NCBI GenBank assembly: GCA_963575745.1
Contig: CAUYUJ010014560.1
Coordinates: forward strand, 243,834 to 307,833
Origin: Prorocentrum cordatum
Taxonomy: Eukaryota > Sar > Dinophyceae > Prorocentrales > Prorocentraceae
DNA length: 64,000 nucleotides
Direction: 5' to 3'
Shown here: piece after piece, positions 1-13,400 of the stretch
Numbering within the stretch: position 1 is the first letter of the stretch
Layout of the letters: each line of letters begins with the position of its first letter
Program-made: the position numbers and the translations under genes
The notes under the pieces: generated by a model
Told to the model about the DNA's origin: nothing
The model's input: only the letters and a program-made list of their open reading frames with translations
The model's database searches: none

Positions 1-1281
1 CTGGGGATCCGTGTTCCGCGGGGGTCCGACGTCGCCAAGGCCGCTGCTGTCAGCATCCGCGGCTGCGAGGCTACCCTCGCCAAGACGCGCTACCGCATCA
101 CTGGCATTGCGGCACGCCACGCCACGCTGACCCAGCTCGCCAAGACTCTCACGGGCCCGTCCGTTAAATGGGACTGTGAGGTCTACCACACCGCCTGGGA
201 CCCAGCCACTGCGGCCCAGTTTGCCTTAGTGCGCGCTCATCGGCCCCCACTCACCTATACGGTGCAGGTCGCGGGGCGCCCCATCCCGTGGAGCATCACC
301 GAGGCCCCGCTGGCTGAGGTGGCGCCGAAGCGGGACAACGTTACCATCGTCACGCCTACCACCATCACAGAGCCTGTGACGCCGCCAGCCGGTGGTGGCG
401 GCTTTAGCCCCGCCACCGGCACACTCCTCACCAAAGCGGCCCAGAGCCCCTACCTCCACGACCTCATGACTGCCACGCCCAAAGGCAAGGGCGTCGCACC
501 GCTCCTGACCCCCAAGGAGGAGCCTTCAGCCAAGCGCCACCGCTCCTCCAGCGGGAAACGTGACGCCACGCCGCACGCAAGGCCACCCTGCGCCCCAGGC
601 CGCAGCTCCTCTGCACCCCCGCACGGCACGGACGGAGCCGCTGAACCGACGGCCGCCCCAGGACCAGGTGGCCACGACCCCTGGCTTGGCACGGCGGCGG
701 CAGAAGGTGGGGGCCACACCGAAGGCGACGCTGCCACAGCCGCCGAAGTACCAGGTGACGTCGTCGACGTCGAGATCCTCTCATCAGGTGATGAATACAG
801 CGTGGCCTCCCACGAACTCAACACCTTCGGTGAGCGCTTCGCATCGGCCTCTAAACCGCCCGATGCTGCCACGACCCGCATCCAGCACATGGAACAGCAG
901 CACGAGCTGCTAGCCAACACGGTGGATAACATGCAGGTGCAGCTTGCGGGCGTTCTCTCCTCCCAGGCCACACTCACGGAGCACGTTTCAGGGCTGGAAC
1001 GGGGGCTTGCCACCGTCGTCACCCAGCAACAGACGGCAACCGCCGACGCCGCTGCACTGCGCGGCGACATCCAGACCCTCCTCGGGCACCTCACGGGAGG
1101 CACCATCCACCTGCCACAAGCGGCCACTCTGGAAATTAAGAAGGAGGAAGCCGCAGCGGCCGCCGAACCCGTGGCTGCCTGCAGTTGGATCGACCAGCCA
1201 GGCCAGGCCACCCCAGGGACGGGGCCCCCAGGGGCCGACAAAGGCAAGGACAAGGGTCGGGCCACCCAGGAACCCTATTGA
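1..1281 (+). CDS. C-terminal part of a LINE ORF1-like protein (5' partial)
   Basis: Frame 1 is open from the first base of the window to a TGA at 1279-1281, so the protein begins upstream. About 426 residues are visible. An N-terminal stretch (1-300) looks globular. A Gly-Gly-Phe-Ser-Pro motif follows (397-411), then a low-complexity Pro/Ala/Ser-rich linker, then a predicted coiled coil around 865-1110, rich in Gln, Leu and Thr with heptad-like spacing. The C-terminus is acidic and then Lys/Gly-rich. It lies directly upstream of, and in the same frame as, the giant retroelement ORF, and shares the GGFSP motif with it; this suggests it is ORF1 of the same element. ORF1 proteins of non-LTR retrotransposons typically bind RNA and multimerise through coiled coils. 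That function is inferred from position and coiled coil only; I recognise no nucleic-acid-binding domain. Confidence 0.6.
   Translation: MGIRVPRGSDVAKAAAVSIRGCEATLAKTRYRITGIAARHATLTQLAKTLTGPSVKWDCEVYHTAWDPATAAQFALVRAHRPPLTYTVQVAGRPIPWSITEAPLAEVAPKRDNVTIVTPTTITEPVTPPAGGGGFSPATGTLLTKAAQSPYLHDLMTATPKGKGVAPLLTPKEEPSAKRHRSSSGKRDATPHARPPCAPGRSSSAPPHGTDGAAEPTAAPGPGGHDPWLGTAAAEGGGHTEGDAATAAEVPGDVVDVEILSSGDEYSVASHELNTFGERFASASKPPDAATTRIQHMEQQHELLANTVDNMQVQLAGVLSSQATLTEHVSGLERGLATVVTQQQTATADAAALRGDIQTLLGHLTGGTIHLPQAATLEIKKEEAAAAAEPVAACSWIDQPGQATPGTGPPGADKGKDKGRATQEPY
1279..1281 (+). other. In-frame TGA separating the ORF1-like and giant ORFs
   Basis: Frame 1 is open from 1 to 1278 and again from 1282 to 14442, so this single TGA is the only interruption across about 4,800 codons. 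Its context is CCC TAT TGA AGG. It may be an ordinary ORF1 stop with a short spacer before ATG 1453, or a readthrough site; the sequence alone cannot decide. Confidence 0.6.
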
Positions 1282-1452
1282 AGGTGCCTCAGAGAGCCCG
1301 CCTCAGCCCTCCGAGGAAGCGCCTTCAGAGGCATCTCTCCCCTCTTCGCGTCGTATCTCTTTCTTGTCACCTCATGTCTGTTTTGGCAGCAGCACGCGCA
1401 AGCTATCTGGTGTAGGGACACCCGTAGTCTTGCAGGGGGCGTGATTGTAGCA

Positions 1453-4400
1453 ATGTACATGAGCATTCAGGGGTATTTGAGGACGTGTGCTGCCACGCAG
1501 CTTTCGGCTCATCGCTCGCGCCGCCCGCCAGGCCTCGCCATCATGTGGCGCCTTGCCTGCGGCCTGGCCCTCCCCTCGCTGGCTGGAGCACACCCGTCTT
1601 CAGGCGGTGCGCCCCAGCACGGAGGAGAGGCTTTCCTGCGACATGCGGAGCGTGGGACGCTCTTCTACCTTTACGATGACAGCATCTACAAATACGATCA
1701 CAGCGCCATTTTGGACCCGATCGTGAACAGCACCGCCGCCGCGGGTCCGTGCGGCACCGGGCCGCTGGGCGCCATCGCGAGCGCCTGGCCTGAGCAGCAC
1801 CAGGGGCCCCGCCCCACGCGCTGCCCCCCTGGGACTTCGACGGCTACTACGACGTCTACGACGAGTACCAGCATGTCTCCTACGAGCACGCCCTCGTCAA
1901 CTACGACACATGCATCGCAGTCTGTCCTCAGCTTGTCCTCGACCGTCGTGCAGCATATCCTCGACAGGGCCGCTGGCAAGGCCCAGGCACGCAATGGCGG
2001 CTTCAGCCCCGCTGTCGTGCCCCGCTTTAGTCCCACGAGTCCCACTGCCCCTCTGTGCGCCAGGGGTGAACCCGAGGAGGACCCCGCTTTCTGGCACCTG
2101 ATGAACATCCGAGCACGGCTCATACCGTGCGCTGCGGCGTGGGCACCAGGTGAGGACCATCAGGACGTGTACTGGGCATGGCTCGAGGACTGCGTCCCGC
2201 ACATCCTGGCGACGCTCCATCTGCCACAGTACGACCACTTTTTCCAGGAGGATTCCGCTGAGAAAAACGACGCCCTGCGCCACCGCACCGCGTTCGACAT
2301 GTGCGAGGATATCTGGCACAGAGCGGGCCCCGACAGACAGCGCACCAACCGCAACCTCACTCGTATCCAGGGCAGCCACGAGTACCCCACCCGCTACTTT
2401 GGCCTCCTTCTGGAATGCCAGGGCGCTCGTGCCCAGCTCGTCGGCCCTGAGGCTTTCGCGGCACCACTGCCGCCATACCTCTCACGGGCCCACGCCTTGC
2501 TGCCAAGAGGCCTCCCTCCGCCCGACCAAGACGCCCTGGCGTATCTCGCGGATGCGATCCTGCACCACCCGCCAGACCTGCAGCCGCTTGTCGAGGCGGA
2601 GCTCGCCGCGGCACCGATGGAACCGCTAAACCTACCACCGCCAGCTGGCCCCCTCGCCCAGAACGCCACGTGTGACCAGCCCGCGGCCGACGCCGAACCG
2701 CTTCTACTCCAGCACATCGCGGCCAGCGATATCAGCAACATATCCCTGGACTCGTTCCACGTGTCGGACGATAGCCAGAACGACTCCATCCACGACACGG
2801 AAACCCAGGATCGCGACGGCACGACACCGCCAGGTGCCACGGCCCAGCGCGACCGTGACAGCGAACCCTACACAGGGCGCCCCCTGTCGCACAGCAGTCC
2901 GCCCATCAACTCGACCCAGGCCGACCCCAGCGCACAGCTCAGCGACGCCGAAGGCGCTACCGCCGCCGACGAGACAAGCCATCCCACTGCACTGCCAGCT
3001 CTCACCAGCCCGCGCAGTGGCGGCTTCAGCCCCGCTGCAGCACTGGCTGGATCTGGGCGTCTTCAGACCACAGGTGGCAGGACCCCGCCCCGCACCCTTG
3101 TCTGCCGTGCTAACGCGTCTGACTCCAACTCCAGCGCCGTCGACCACTGGCAAGCTGGCATCGACAATGATCTCATCGAGGACGCGAGCCCTGACGCCAG
3201 CGGCTCCTACGAGGTCCCGCACAGCGCAGCGGCCTCCCGACGCTGCGGCTGCCTCATCTGCCTCTTCGTGGCCACGTATGCCATCGTGGTAGCCATGCCG
3301 TACAAGGACCAGATCGACGGGTACCTGCCGACACCGAGCCGAGACCCCAGCTACCGGCAGCGACGACGCCGTGAAGCTGCGGCACCCGGCCCATCCGTGT
3401 CCACTACGCCCCGACGCACAACGGCATACGACGCCGCGCCCGCCTTGTGGGGTATTCTCAAGTGGACCAGTGCCAAATTCAGAGACACCGTCTCGGGCGG
3501 AGCCAGTGCAGTCGGGTCTGGCCTCTGGGGTGCCCTGAAATGGGCCAGCGGCAAACTCGGAGCTATTGCCACAGGCGGAGTGGTTTGCGGTCTTCTCCTG
3601 GTCGGCGCCAAACTTCTCGCTCAAGGAGCCGTCGGACACGTAGGAGCCCGCATCTGTGCGCGCGCCCTGGACTCACCCACGGCCCTGTGGTGCCTCCGCT
3701 GTTGCCAACCGATCAGGAGGCCGCGCGATGAGGCCACACACACAATGCCGCGCACGCATCCCGACGACCCCGAGAGCCAGCACGTGCACTCTCTTCGACA
3801 CCCGCTGCTACAGGAACACTATGCTGCTGCAGTTGCCGCCGCAGTCGCCGAGGTCACCACCGCCACCACCGCCGCCATTGTTGAAGTCACTGCCGCGGTA
3901 TCGCGAGCCTCGTCTGTCACACCACGGTCGACCAGCCCGTCCCCGCGAGACGGCCCCACAAGCGGCGCGGCCTATGGCAACCCGCCGACTCACGAAGACG
4001 CCACAGCTCAGGCCACCGATGCCGAGGCAAGTGAAACACGGGAGCGCACCCTCGACAGGCCGTGGTCCATCTTCCGACATGCAGATGCTCGTGGTTCCTC
4101 TTCCGACATGGACACCCAGACACCACGACGGCGAGCGCGCTACGCTTCACCCGCCAGGCCCCAGGCGCCTCCAGGCCCTGGTACGCCCCACCCAGCCCTC
4201 AGGCCACCGACGCGCAACTTACGCAGCACCACCCAGCGCGACCCAGCGGTCCCCGTGCCGCCGACGAGCATCCTCACCTCCCTGTACCAGAACGGCTTTG
4301 CGCTTGGTAACAGTGGCGTGACTACAGAGGACATCAAAGACGCCCTGCGACTCTACGACCATCCTCGATTCACCCATGACCCAACGCTCCAAGCGTTGGC

Positions 4401-7400
4401 GCCGTGGACTGACATCATGCAGAGGCCCCCGAACCGACTCACTTGGGTACTGGAAGACTCGGGTGGGAACTCAGGCGAGACGATCTTCCCCTACCTCACG
4501 TGGGACCTCCGTGAACCCACTACTGACGCGCCCACGGTCTTCTGGCACGGGACCCGCGGCGACCTTGCGGCTCGTCTCGCTTTCAACGGAGGTCACCTCC
4601 TGCCGGGCCCCCGCCGTGAAGCGAAGGGTCGAACCGCCACAAATGTCGGCCGCACGTACGTGAGTGTGCACCCGTCGCTGGCCGCGTGGTACGCGGTGCC
4701 GCCTCGCCCGCCCTGCAGCCTCGAAGACGACGCCCTCGCCTGGGGACCCATCGCGCTCTGGATGTGCGAGGCTACCAAACCGCCGCGCGGTGAGAACTGG
4801 CACAACTTCGTGAAAGGGGAGACTCACGGAGCGCGCCTCATCTACCCACGGGTCCTGGGCCTCCTCATCCGCATGGACTGGTGTGCCCCCACCGAAGCTG
4901 CCTCCAGGTGCCGTGCCCTCCCACACACCTATGGCATGGGCGACTGTGCGCACGCCCTCCACATTGCCGGCTTCGATCACCCAGACCTCCGCGAGGCGGC
5001 TGAAGCCCGCGACCAGGAAGCAAACACCTGGCGCCGGCTGGACACCGCGGCAGCGTGGCCACCGCCGCAGGCACTATACTCGCCAGAGGCAGCGCGAGCA
5101 TGGGCTACACAGCACTACGACACTGAAGCAGCCACCAGGGCCGACCCCGACCAGCCCCGTCCGCGCGCCTCGCTTCGCAAGCTCCAGCTGGACCCGCAGC
5201 CACTGATCGACCTGGTGTACACTGGCTTGCAGGCCGTTCCCGTGCGGGGGCAGTCCGACGTACGAGCGCCGCGCCCCAGCGGCTCCAGCCCTGGGGCCGC
5301 GTCTGGCCCATCGCACACCTATCAGCCAGGTGCCGCCCTGGGACACAGTCCAGACCGCTCATCGACGACATCGAGAGCCGACGACCGCCGTACGCCGTCC
5401 CTCATCAGCGCGGCCGCCGCCCTCGCCCGAGGCCATGCCCGCTCACGGCGATCCGCCTCGCGTTCGTCACGGCAGAGCGGCGGAAACTCCACCTCTCACA
5501 GCAGCGACATCGAGACGTGGGAGCACATCGAGACGGAAGAGGAGCCGACCGCCTACCACGTCCTCGCCTTCCACGTCCGCGATGTGCGGGCCCGTGTGAA
5601 CGCCCCTGGCGTCGAGGTCTGGCTCGACCCAGGCGAGCATCACGATGGCGCCTACCTACCGTGGGGGGCGACCGTTGTGGGCCACCGCGTTATTGACCCT
5701 GCGGTTGCGGGTCGCGACGGCTGGGTCATCCTTCACCACGACCATGGCGATACCACTACCAGGCTCTGGGCACCGACCCAAGTCCACGTCAAGGCGGACG
5801 ACACTTGGCGCACGGTCATGATCCCAGCGGACCTGGGGCCCCAGTGGATCGAGCGCCATGCTGACGACGCTCGCCTCCCCGCGGAGGTGGTCCGCACTAC
5901 AGGCCAGTCCTGGTTCGCCGACGTCTGGCCCTTGTGGGATCGACCCCGACCCCACCCAGACGACGCAGTCACCGACGAGCAAGCGTTCCCGCCCCTACCA
6001 GGACGCTGGACTTGCCTACAGTGCCGATTCCAATGCTGTCAGTATTGTGCTGCCCGCCGCAACACGCAGCTCGGCACCTCGGGCCAACCGACGTGCCCGG
6101 ACTGCTCCCTCAGCGGACTACGGGCACCTATGGACTGGTCCACGGACTACTCCTGCAACAGCTGGACGTGTGCGTACAGCACCGACAACAGGGACTCCGA
6201 CACATGCTGCCTCTCCAGCAGATGCCCGCATCCGCCTCGTCCGCACAGCCTGTTCGACGTCCGTGCCACAGGGATGCCTCCGCACATCCTCGCCCGCCAA
6301 TACGGCAACGCGCCAGCCCAGCACGACCTCATGGAACCCCCCCGAGCGCCTTCAGGCCCCGGGGGGGAGCCTCCGCAACCAGGCCAAGCAGGATACCAGG
6401 GTCAATGGTATCTACCACCGAGGCCGCGTCGCGTCCTCAAGCAGGGATTGCCCGACGGCACGAGGCGGCCACCAGGGTTCACAGGAACGGGGATGCCTGA
6501 AGACCCGTCTCCCGACCAACCGCTGTGGAAGGAAGGCTACGTGCTCTTCGGCCCTCACCAGGCCCTCAAGGAGGATTTCATCTTCAACAAAGCGGTCCGC
6601 CGACCTTACTCCCTAGCCATCACCAACATGCACAGGGATCGTGTCACAGTCAGGACCGTCTGCGAGTCTATCGCCGAGCGCATCCACACTACCCGCACGC
6701 GCTGGCGAGATGTGGTACTGCACTGGGATGCCGAGGGCGGCCCTGGGCCTCAAGCTCTCGACTACGACATGCGCCTCTGTGACGCCATGGTGAGTCGTGC
6801 CACGACCGAAGCCGAGTTGAACCACGACCGCAGCAACCGTGGTAGCTTCTGTCTCTATGGACCAGCGCACCAGCGGGCTGTGAACATCACGGTGCTCCCC
6901 GAGCCGCAGAACATTGACTACGTGGAGCATGTGCGGCGCTACTCACCCGTCGGGGAGACTTACCCAGACCATGCCTTCGAGCACGTCTATCAGGGCTGGC
7001 GGCGGCCCGACGTGCCGCCCATCCTCCCCGACACCCGCCCGCTCTCGAGAGCCGACCAGCAGCGCTACCAACAGCACCAGCAGCGCACCCAGCAGCGCGA
7101 CCAACGCGACGCAGGTCAGCCGAGCACGCCACGCAACCGCTCTCCCGCGCGCATCCCCACAGGGGACAGCGCGGGGTATGGCGGGGGCGCCGCCTATCAC
7201 CGTGGCCCCATTGGGGCCAGGCCCGCGGCGGCAGGAGCATCCGCCTCCAGCTACGGCCACGCCCCCCACGCCAGGGTGCACCCAGCGGTCGTCGGCTACC
7301 CGCGTGCACTCGGGCAGGCTCTCCCACGGGCCACCTCGCCCGTGCCAGGGTCCACGCGTGCCTGGGGCCAGTACCCAGGCCGCCACGACAGCACCGCCAG

Positions 7401-10400
7401 CAACCAGTCCGCAGTGGCACCCCCTGCGGCTCCAGCCCAGGGGGCTGCACCAAGCCGTGGCAGGACAGGGCGCCCCGAAGGATGGCGCGAGGCGAACGTG
7501 CGTGCCTGGCAACCGCGCCAACACACGCCCCCGCCAAACGTGGCCGCAGCGCTGCGCCCTGCCCAGGCAAAACCTGCCCCCCCTGAGCGCGAGCGGCAGC
7601 CGCTCGTCCCGCTCGTCCTCACGCACACCCAGGCGCACCACAGCGCCTCCCCGCGGCACAGCGAGGGTAGTGCCCACCACGTCAGCCCCCGGCCCGACGC
7701 CGTCGACCCTGACCAGGCTGCAGCCTCGGCGGCGGGCGGCACAGGCGGCTCCCGCCCGCCCAGCCCATCACCCTGCGCAGCGCCGATCCGCTCCCCGAGC
7801 AGGGCGGACTCTGCGCGCGCTAACGCCCAGGTGGCCTCGCCACGTGACCGCCACACGGGCGGGCGCGTCCCGCGCAGCCGGTCCTGCAGCCGCCACAGCT
7901 CGCGCAAGCCCCCTGGGAGCTCCACGAGCTCGCCGCCTCGCGAGACTCAGGCTGACGGCCAAGCCTCCGAGGTGGTGCCACGTTTCGGTGCCAGCGCCAT
8001 CGAACCTGGCCAGGTCGACCTCGAGCCGACGCCGTCCACGGACCAGGAGCTGCCACCGCCCACCCGCGTTGTCGTCCCCTTCGACGAGGCGCCGACCTTC
8101 GACCCCTTCAAGCACAAGTACACCGTCAAGGGCCTCGCGGCGGGCTTCGGCGGCGGCTCACCGCTGCCCCCTCCGAGCCACGGCGGCGGCCCCGCCACCT
8201 CAGCCGCTGCCGCGGCAGCGGCGGCCCCGCGTGGAGTCAGCCCTGTCCGCAACGCGTGCCTCACGGCAGCGGGCATGGACGAGGCTCAGCGCCAGGCCAC
8301 CGACCGCGCCGCTCGCCACGCCCAGCTGGTGGCTGACGCGCCGGCAGGGCGTCCTCCGCCGCAGCCACAGGGCCCACTGCCCGAGGCGAGCGCGGAGGGT
8401 GCACACGAACAAGCTGTTCCAGCTGATGCTGCTCATCACGGCACTGACGGGGCGGGCGCGCCGCCGCAGGCCGGACCAGCGGTGTCGCGTGCGCAGTATT
8501 TGCGCGCGCGCTGCGCCGCTGCCGCGCCGAGCTGCCGCCGCTGGTTTGCTTTTGCTCTTGTGCTCGGCAGGGCGGATCGAGGAGTCGCCTCCCTCTCCCC
8601 CTGCTGCCGTCTCACCTCTCCTCCCTCCGTCCCCCACGGTACAGGAGTGAGGAGGATTTTTAGAGGCAGTTTTGCCGACGTTTATGAACCCCCCCCGGCG
8701 CAGCGTCGACCATGCCTTGCCTATACTTTTGGCCCGACGGCGGCTTCAGCCCCGTCCAAGCCAATCTGCCGCGACGCCATGAGCTCCTACTGTGGCCAAG
8801 CCTTCTACCTGGGTGACGGCCAGGCTGCCCTCCACCGTGCGGGGCGTGCTAACCCCAGCTCCACCGACGGAGATGGACCAGGTCGCTCCATCCACCTCGT
8901 CAGCCTCAACATCACGAGTCTCTCAGCGAACTGGCCAACCATCACCGCTCTAGGTGTCGACCACAACGCCGCAGTCATAGCTCTGCAGGAGACCCGACAT
9001 GCCAAGCCTACCAGGCAAGCCATCGCTACCAACGCCGCCAATCCACACCACGGAGGATACCAGGCCAGTCTGGGACCTGACCTGGATCTGGCGCGCGCTC
9101 AGCGCAAAGCTGCTCACGGTGGCACGGACCACACGGTCGAGGGCAACACCGGCGCCTCGGGTGGGGTCGCCATCCTCTCTAAGGACGCCATCGTCGACTC
9201 CACCGTCGACGACATTGCGACCTGTATCGCCACCCTCAAGGCCAAGAAACGATGGCACGAGGCCTTCCTCCCGCTCTGCACCCAGCACCGCCGCAGGCGA
9301 CGACGAAACAACCACGGTCCCGCTGGGATCTACATTGCGAGCCTCTACGGGGTCGCTGGAGGGGACAGCACCGATTTGTTTCGGCTTGCTGATTGCGCCG
9401 CCGCGAGGGTCGGCTCAGCCCCGCATTTCATTTGCATGGGCGCCAACACGAACATCGACGACAATCCACATCTGCTGCACATGATGCAGCACGGATGGTT
9501 TAACGTCGCTGAAGGCACACCAGACCACACCATGCACACATATGGCAATATCCCTGACTGGGACCGCGTCACCAAGTGCCCCCGCACTTCGCGCATCGAT
9601 TATATCATCGCCAACCAAGCTGCGCGATCCCTTGTCACCGACTTCTGCTATCTGCGTGACTTGCCAGCGAAGTCCCATGTTGGCCTGCAGGTCACACTCG
9701 ACCTTAGCCGCCTCGACCACACGGCCCCACGCCTTCTGGCCCCCACGCCTTACCCTCCTAACGACGGAGCTCATGAGGACCACGAACTTCAGGCATTAGG
9801 GACCCTCATCGCAGGGCGATACCATGACCGCATGGAGCAGGCTGACACACGCGACGATGTGGAACGCATGTTCGCCCTGGCAAACGAGGCCAGCCATGAG
9901 TACCATCTTACCCGGCTGCGGGACCTGCCGCCCCCACCGCCAGACCACCCAAAAAAGAAGGCCCCTACCATGCACGGGCTCACGCCCACGTTCGAGGAGC
10001 GACCCGCCGTCCCCCGCGCCTTTCCCACTTACGGAGCCTCCACGATTCACATGAACCGCCTTCGCAAGCTCCATCGGCAACTTTGTGAGCTTCGCTTCAT
10101 CGGACAGCACCATCATTTGGACTGCCGTGCTATCCCGCCGTACCTGGCGCAGCGCATCGACTGCACGTGGACCGCGGCCCGCCTTCTCTGCCACAAGCTG
10201 CGCCCCACGGCCCTCCTGGCCTTTCCCGATGCCTGGGCCCCCGACGTGCCGGCACCACGCGGAGAGCACCTAGACCGTCTGATCCAAAACCTAGACTCAG
10301 AGCTGGCGCGACGTGCAAACCGAGCCAAAGCTGAACGCATCAAGATTTGGGCGGAGGGTGTTCGCGAGCCAAGCGGGCGAAAGGCGGCCATATACGCACG

Positions 10401-13400
10401 GGCTGCCGACTGCTCGCCCACGGCGTATCTCCGCACGCCTACCGCTCCCGACGATGCACAGCTCCACTGCGACACCACCGCCTTCAACCCTGACCAAGCT
10501 AGCACGGACGATAGTGATGCCGACACCGACGCCGGCGGCTTCAGCCCCAGCGACGGTAGTTCGCTCGACACGGACAACGACGACGGCCACACTCGTGACC
10601 CACCACCTGCCCAGGTTCCCGACGCCCTCCCCGCCAACGCTATTGTTGCCAACACCAAAGACATGCTTAAGCTCATGGTCGACACCTGGGAGCCCATCTT
10701 GGGCAGGTACCGCGCTCGCGCGGGCCATGACGCCGAAGCTATGCCGACGTGGGCGGACTTCTACGACGAATACCAACAAGAGCTGCCTACGCCATCACCA
10801 GCAGCCCCCTTCCACCTCACCGACGACCAACTCATCCACTTCATTCGCACCCGTTCACCGCGCCGCGCGGGGGGGCTCGACGGCTGGACAACTAAGGAGG
10901 CTAAGGAGTTACCCGATGACATCCTTCGCCTCTTCGCCAGCGTCTTACGTGCTATGCAACGCACTGGCACCATCCCCGAGCCCCTCCTGCACGTGCCAAA
11001 CCCGTGCCTCCGAAAAGGCCGAGGGGAACTCCCGACGGACCAACGACTTCTCTCGGTTCTTTCCGTATGGATGTATGCGTGGGAAGCGCCAGCCTACCGT
11101 AGCCTCACGACCTGGCGGCAAGGATGGACCCATGCCACGAGCTTCGGCGCTGTTCCCAAAGCCACCATTGGGGATGTCAGCACCTCTCTCGCCCTGCGCA
11201 TCGAACACGCCAGGACTTTACTCCTCCCCTTAGCTGGAGCTGCCCTTGACCGACAGAAGTGCTTCGACTACCTCATCACGGACATCTGTCTAAACCTTGC
11301 GCTGCACGCGGGGTGTCCACAAGACATCGTTACTGTCCGCCGAAATTTCTACAGACACCACAAACGCTACATCCGCATGAACGGAGCGTACTCCAGGGAC
11401 CTGGCCAGGACAAACGGTCACCTCCAGGGCAGCTCGTGGTCCCTGGATGACATCAAGCTGCTCATGTGCGTGTGGACAAAGAGGCAGCACCGATACGTTC
11501 CTCGATCACTCAGCACTACCTTCGTTGACGACAGCAACTCCACTACCCACACCGCTTCTGAGCTGCAGAAATCTCTCGACGAAACCGCCAAGTTTGACCG
11601 ATTCTCAGGTCAACGCATTCACCCTGGTAAAGTGGCAGGGTGGGCGCTCACCGACGAGCTTCACGCCGCCGTTACCCAGCTCACGCTGGCGGATCGCCCC
11701 CTACGTGTGGTCGATTCCTTCAAGCTCGTCGGGAGTTACATCAACGCTGAGGCAGCGCCGGCTCCAGCCGCGCTTAACCTCACGGCCACCGCAGACGCCC
11801 GTGTACGGAGGGCGACTATTCGCCTGCCGCGCATTGGCAAGCTCCCGTCGCCGATGCTTATCAAGGCGCGGCACGCCCGATCCCTGGCTGCCAGCGTCTG
11901 CACCACGGGCACCGACATTCAAGCACCATCAGGCCCAGCCAAGACTGCCTACAACCACGCCCTCAAGGCGGCTATCCGCCCCAAGGGGAACAAGTGGGTC
12001 GAGTTCTGGACTCTCATGGCCGTGTGCGTGCCGGGACACGCCCTTGAGATCGACGCCATCACGCAGCGTGAAGCATTCCTGTGCCTGCGGCGACAGGTTA
12101 ACCGCGACGCTACACTCTGCGGGCTCGCCAGAGACCTCCAACACCACGTCCAGACCCTGTTTGGTGGAGGACCCGTCGGGCGACTCGTCCAGTCGCTACA
12201 GCAGCTCCGATGGACCTGGCCCACATTTGGCATCATGTACGACGACTGGGGCTGCCCGATCAGCTGGCTGAATCTACCCCAAAACGCCTTCCTGCACATG
12301 CTGCGGGCCTCACAACGCAGGGCATTTCTGCGGAGGATCAAGCCACGGCGACACGACCTTGGCTACCTCGCCTCTGTCAGACAGGGCCTTGACCTCTTCG
12401 CCAGCACGTGGCTCGCGCGAACTAAAGGAGCAGCCAAATGCAATGCCTGGCAGCTGGCGCTCCTCCTGAACTACCTGTCGGGCGGGGACCACACCCAACG
12501 GCGACGATCCCGATCAAACACGTCGGCAGACCCCAGCCCCATGTGCCGCTACTGTGACGAGGAAGAGGAAACTCAGGAGCACACTGTCCGCGACTGTAAG
12601 TGCTGGGCCCGAGAAAGACTCCCTCTCACCACCCTCATCAGTGACGACCAGTGGGCCCGTCTTCCGCCGCACACAAGACACTGCGGGCTCTTCGACGAAG
12701 ACCCAGCCCTCCTCGACCTGCAGGCCGACCTCGCGAGGGACCCGCTGCCACAGCCCATTCCGCGGCCCTCCCCTGAGGGTGATCCTGCGGCTTCAGCCCA
12801 GGACACCTACACCACCTACCTTGACTACGACACTGGTTGGACATGGGTCTATGCTGCCACGGACGGTGCGTGCACCAACCAAGCCATCCCATTGCTAGCA
12901 CGAGCGGGCTACGGCGTCTACTACGGCATCGACCACCGCATGAACTACAGTGCACGCGTTCACGGCCTAACGCAGAACGCCCAGGTTGCGGAGACCCTCG
13001 CCATTGTCCACCTTACGGCATGTGCCGAACGGCCCGTGCACGTTTTCGTGGACAACCAGGCGGTGGTCGATGGGTTCCAAAGCATCATCGACGGACATCC
13101 AGCGCCGCAGGGCACGCACGCGGAGCTCTGGGAAAAGATCCACCGATGTGTTATGGCCAAGCCCAACATGTTTCGCGTCGAAAAAATCGCCAGCCACCTG
13201 GGAGACCTGGGCATCGACCTTGGGCTCATCGGGCCCATCGCGGAGGAGTTCAACCGTCAGGCCGACGCCCTTGCCACAGCGGCGGCACGCACGCACAACC
13301 TTCCCGACGACATCGTTGAAGCTGCCAAAACACGACATCGCCAAGCGACCGTGCTTCATGGGGTCGCTGTCGCTATCTACGAGCGCAGACACCGTACTCT

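Noticed and set aside
2704-3639. 311-codon minus-strand ORF opposite the LINE
   Set aside because: Antisense shadow of the long plus-strand ORF with no recognisable motif.
6914-8650. 578-codon plus-strand ORF in a second frame of the LINE
   Set aside because: Arg/Pro/Thr/Ala-rich composition typical of a shifted frame in GC-rich coding DNA; no domain.
8712-8820. Short ORF starting MPCLYFWPDGG in frame 3 as an independent gene
   Set aside because: Only about 34 codons before a stop and embedded in the long ORF; kept only as context for the repeated motif.
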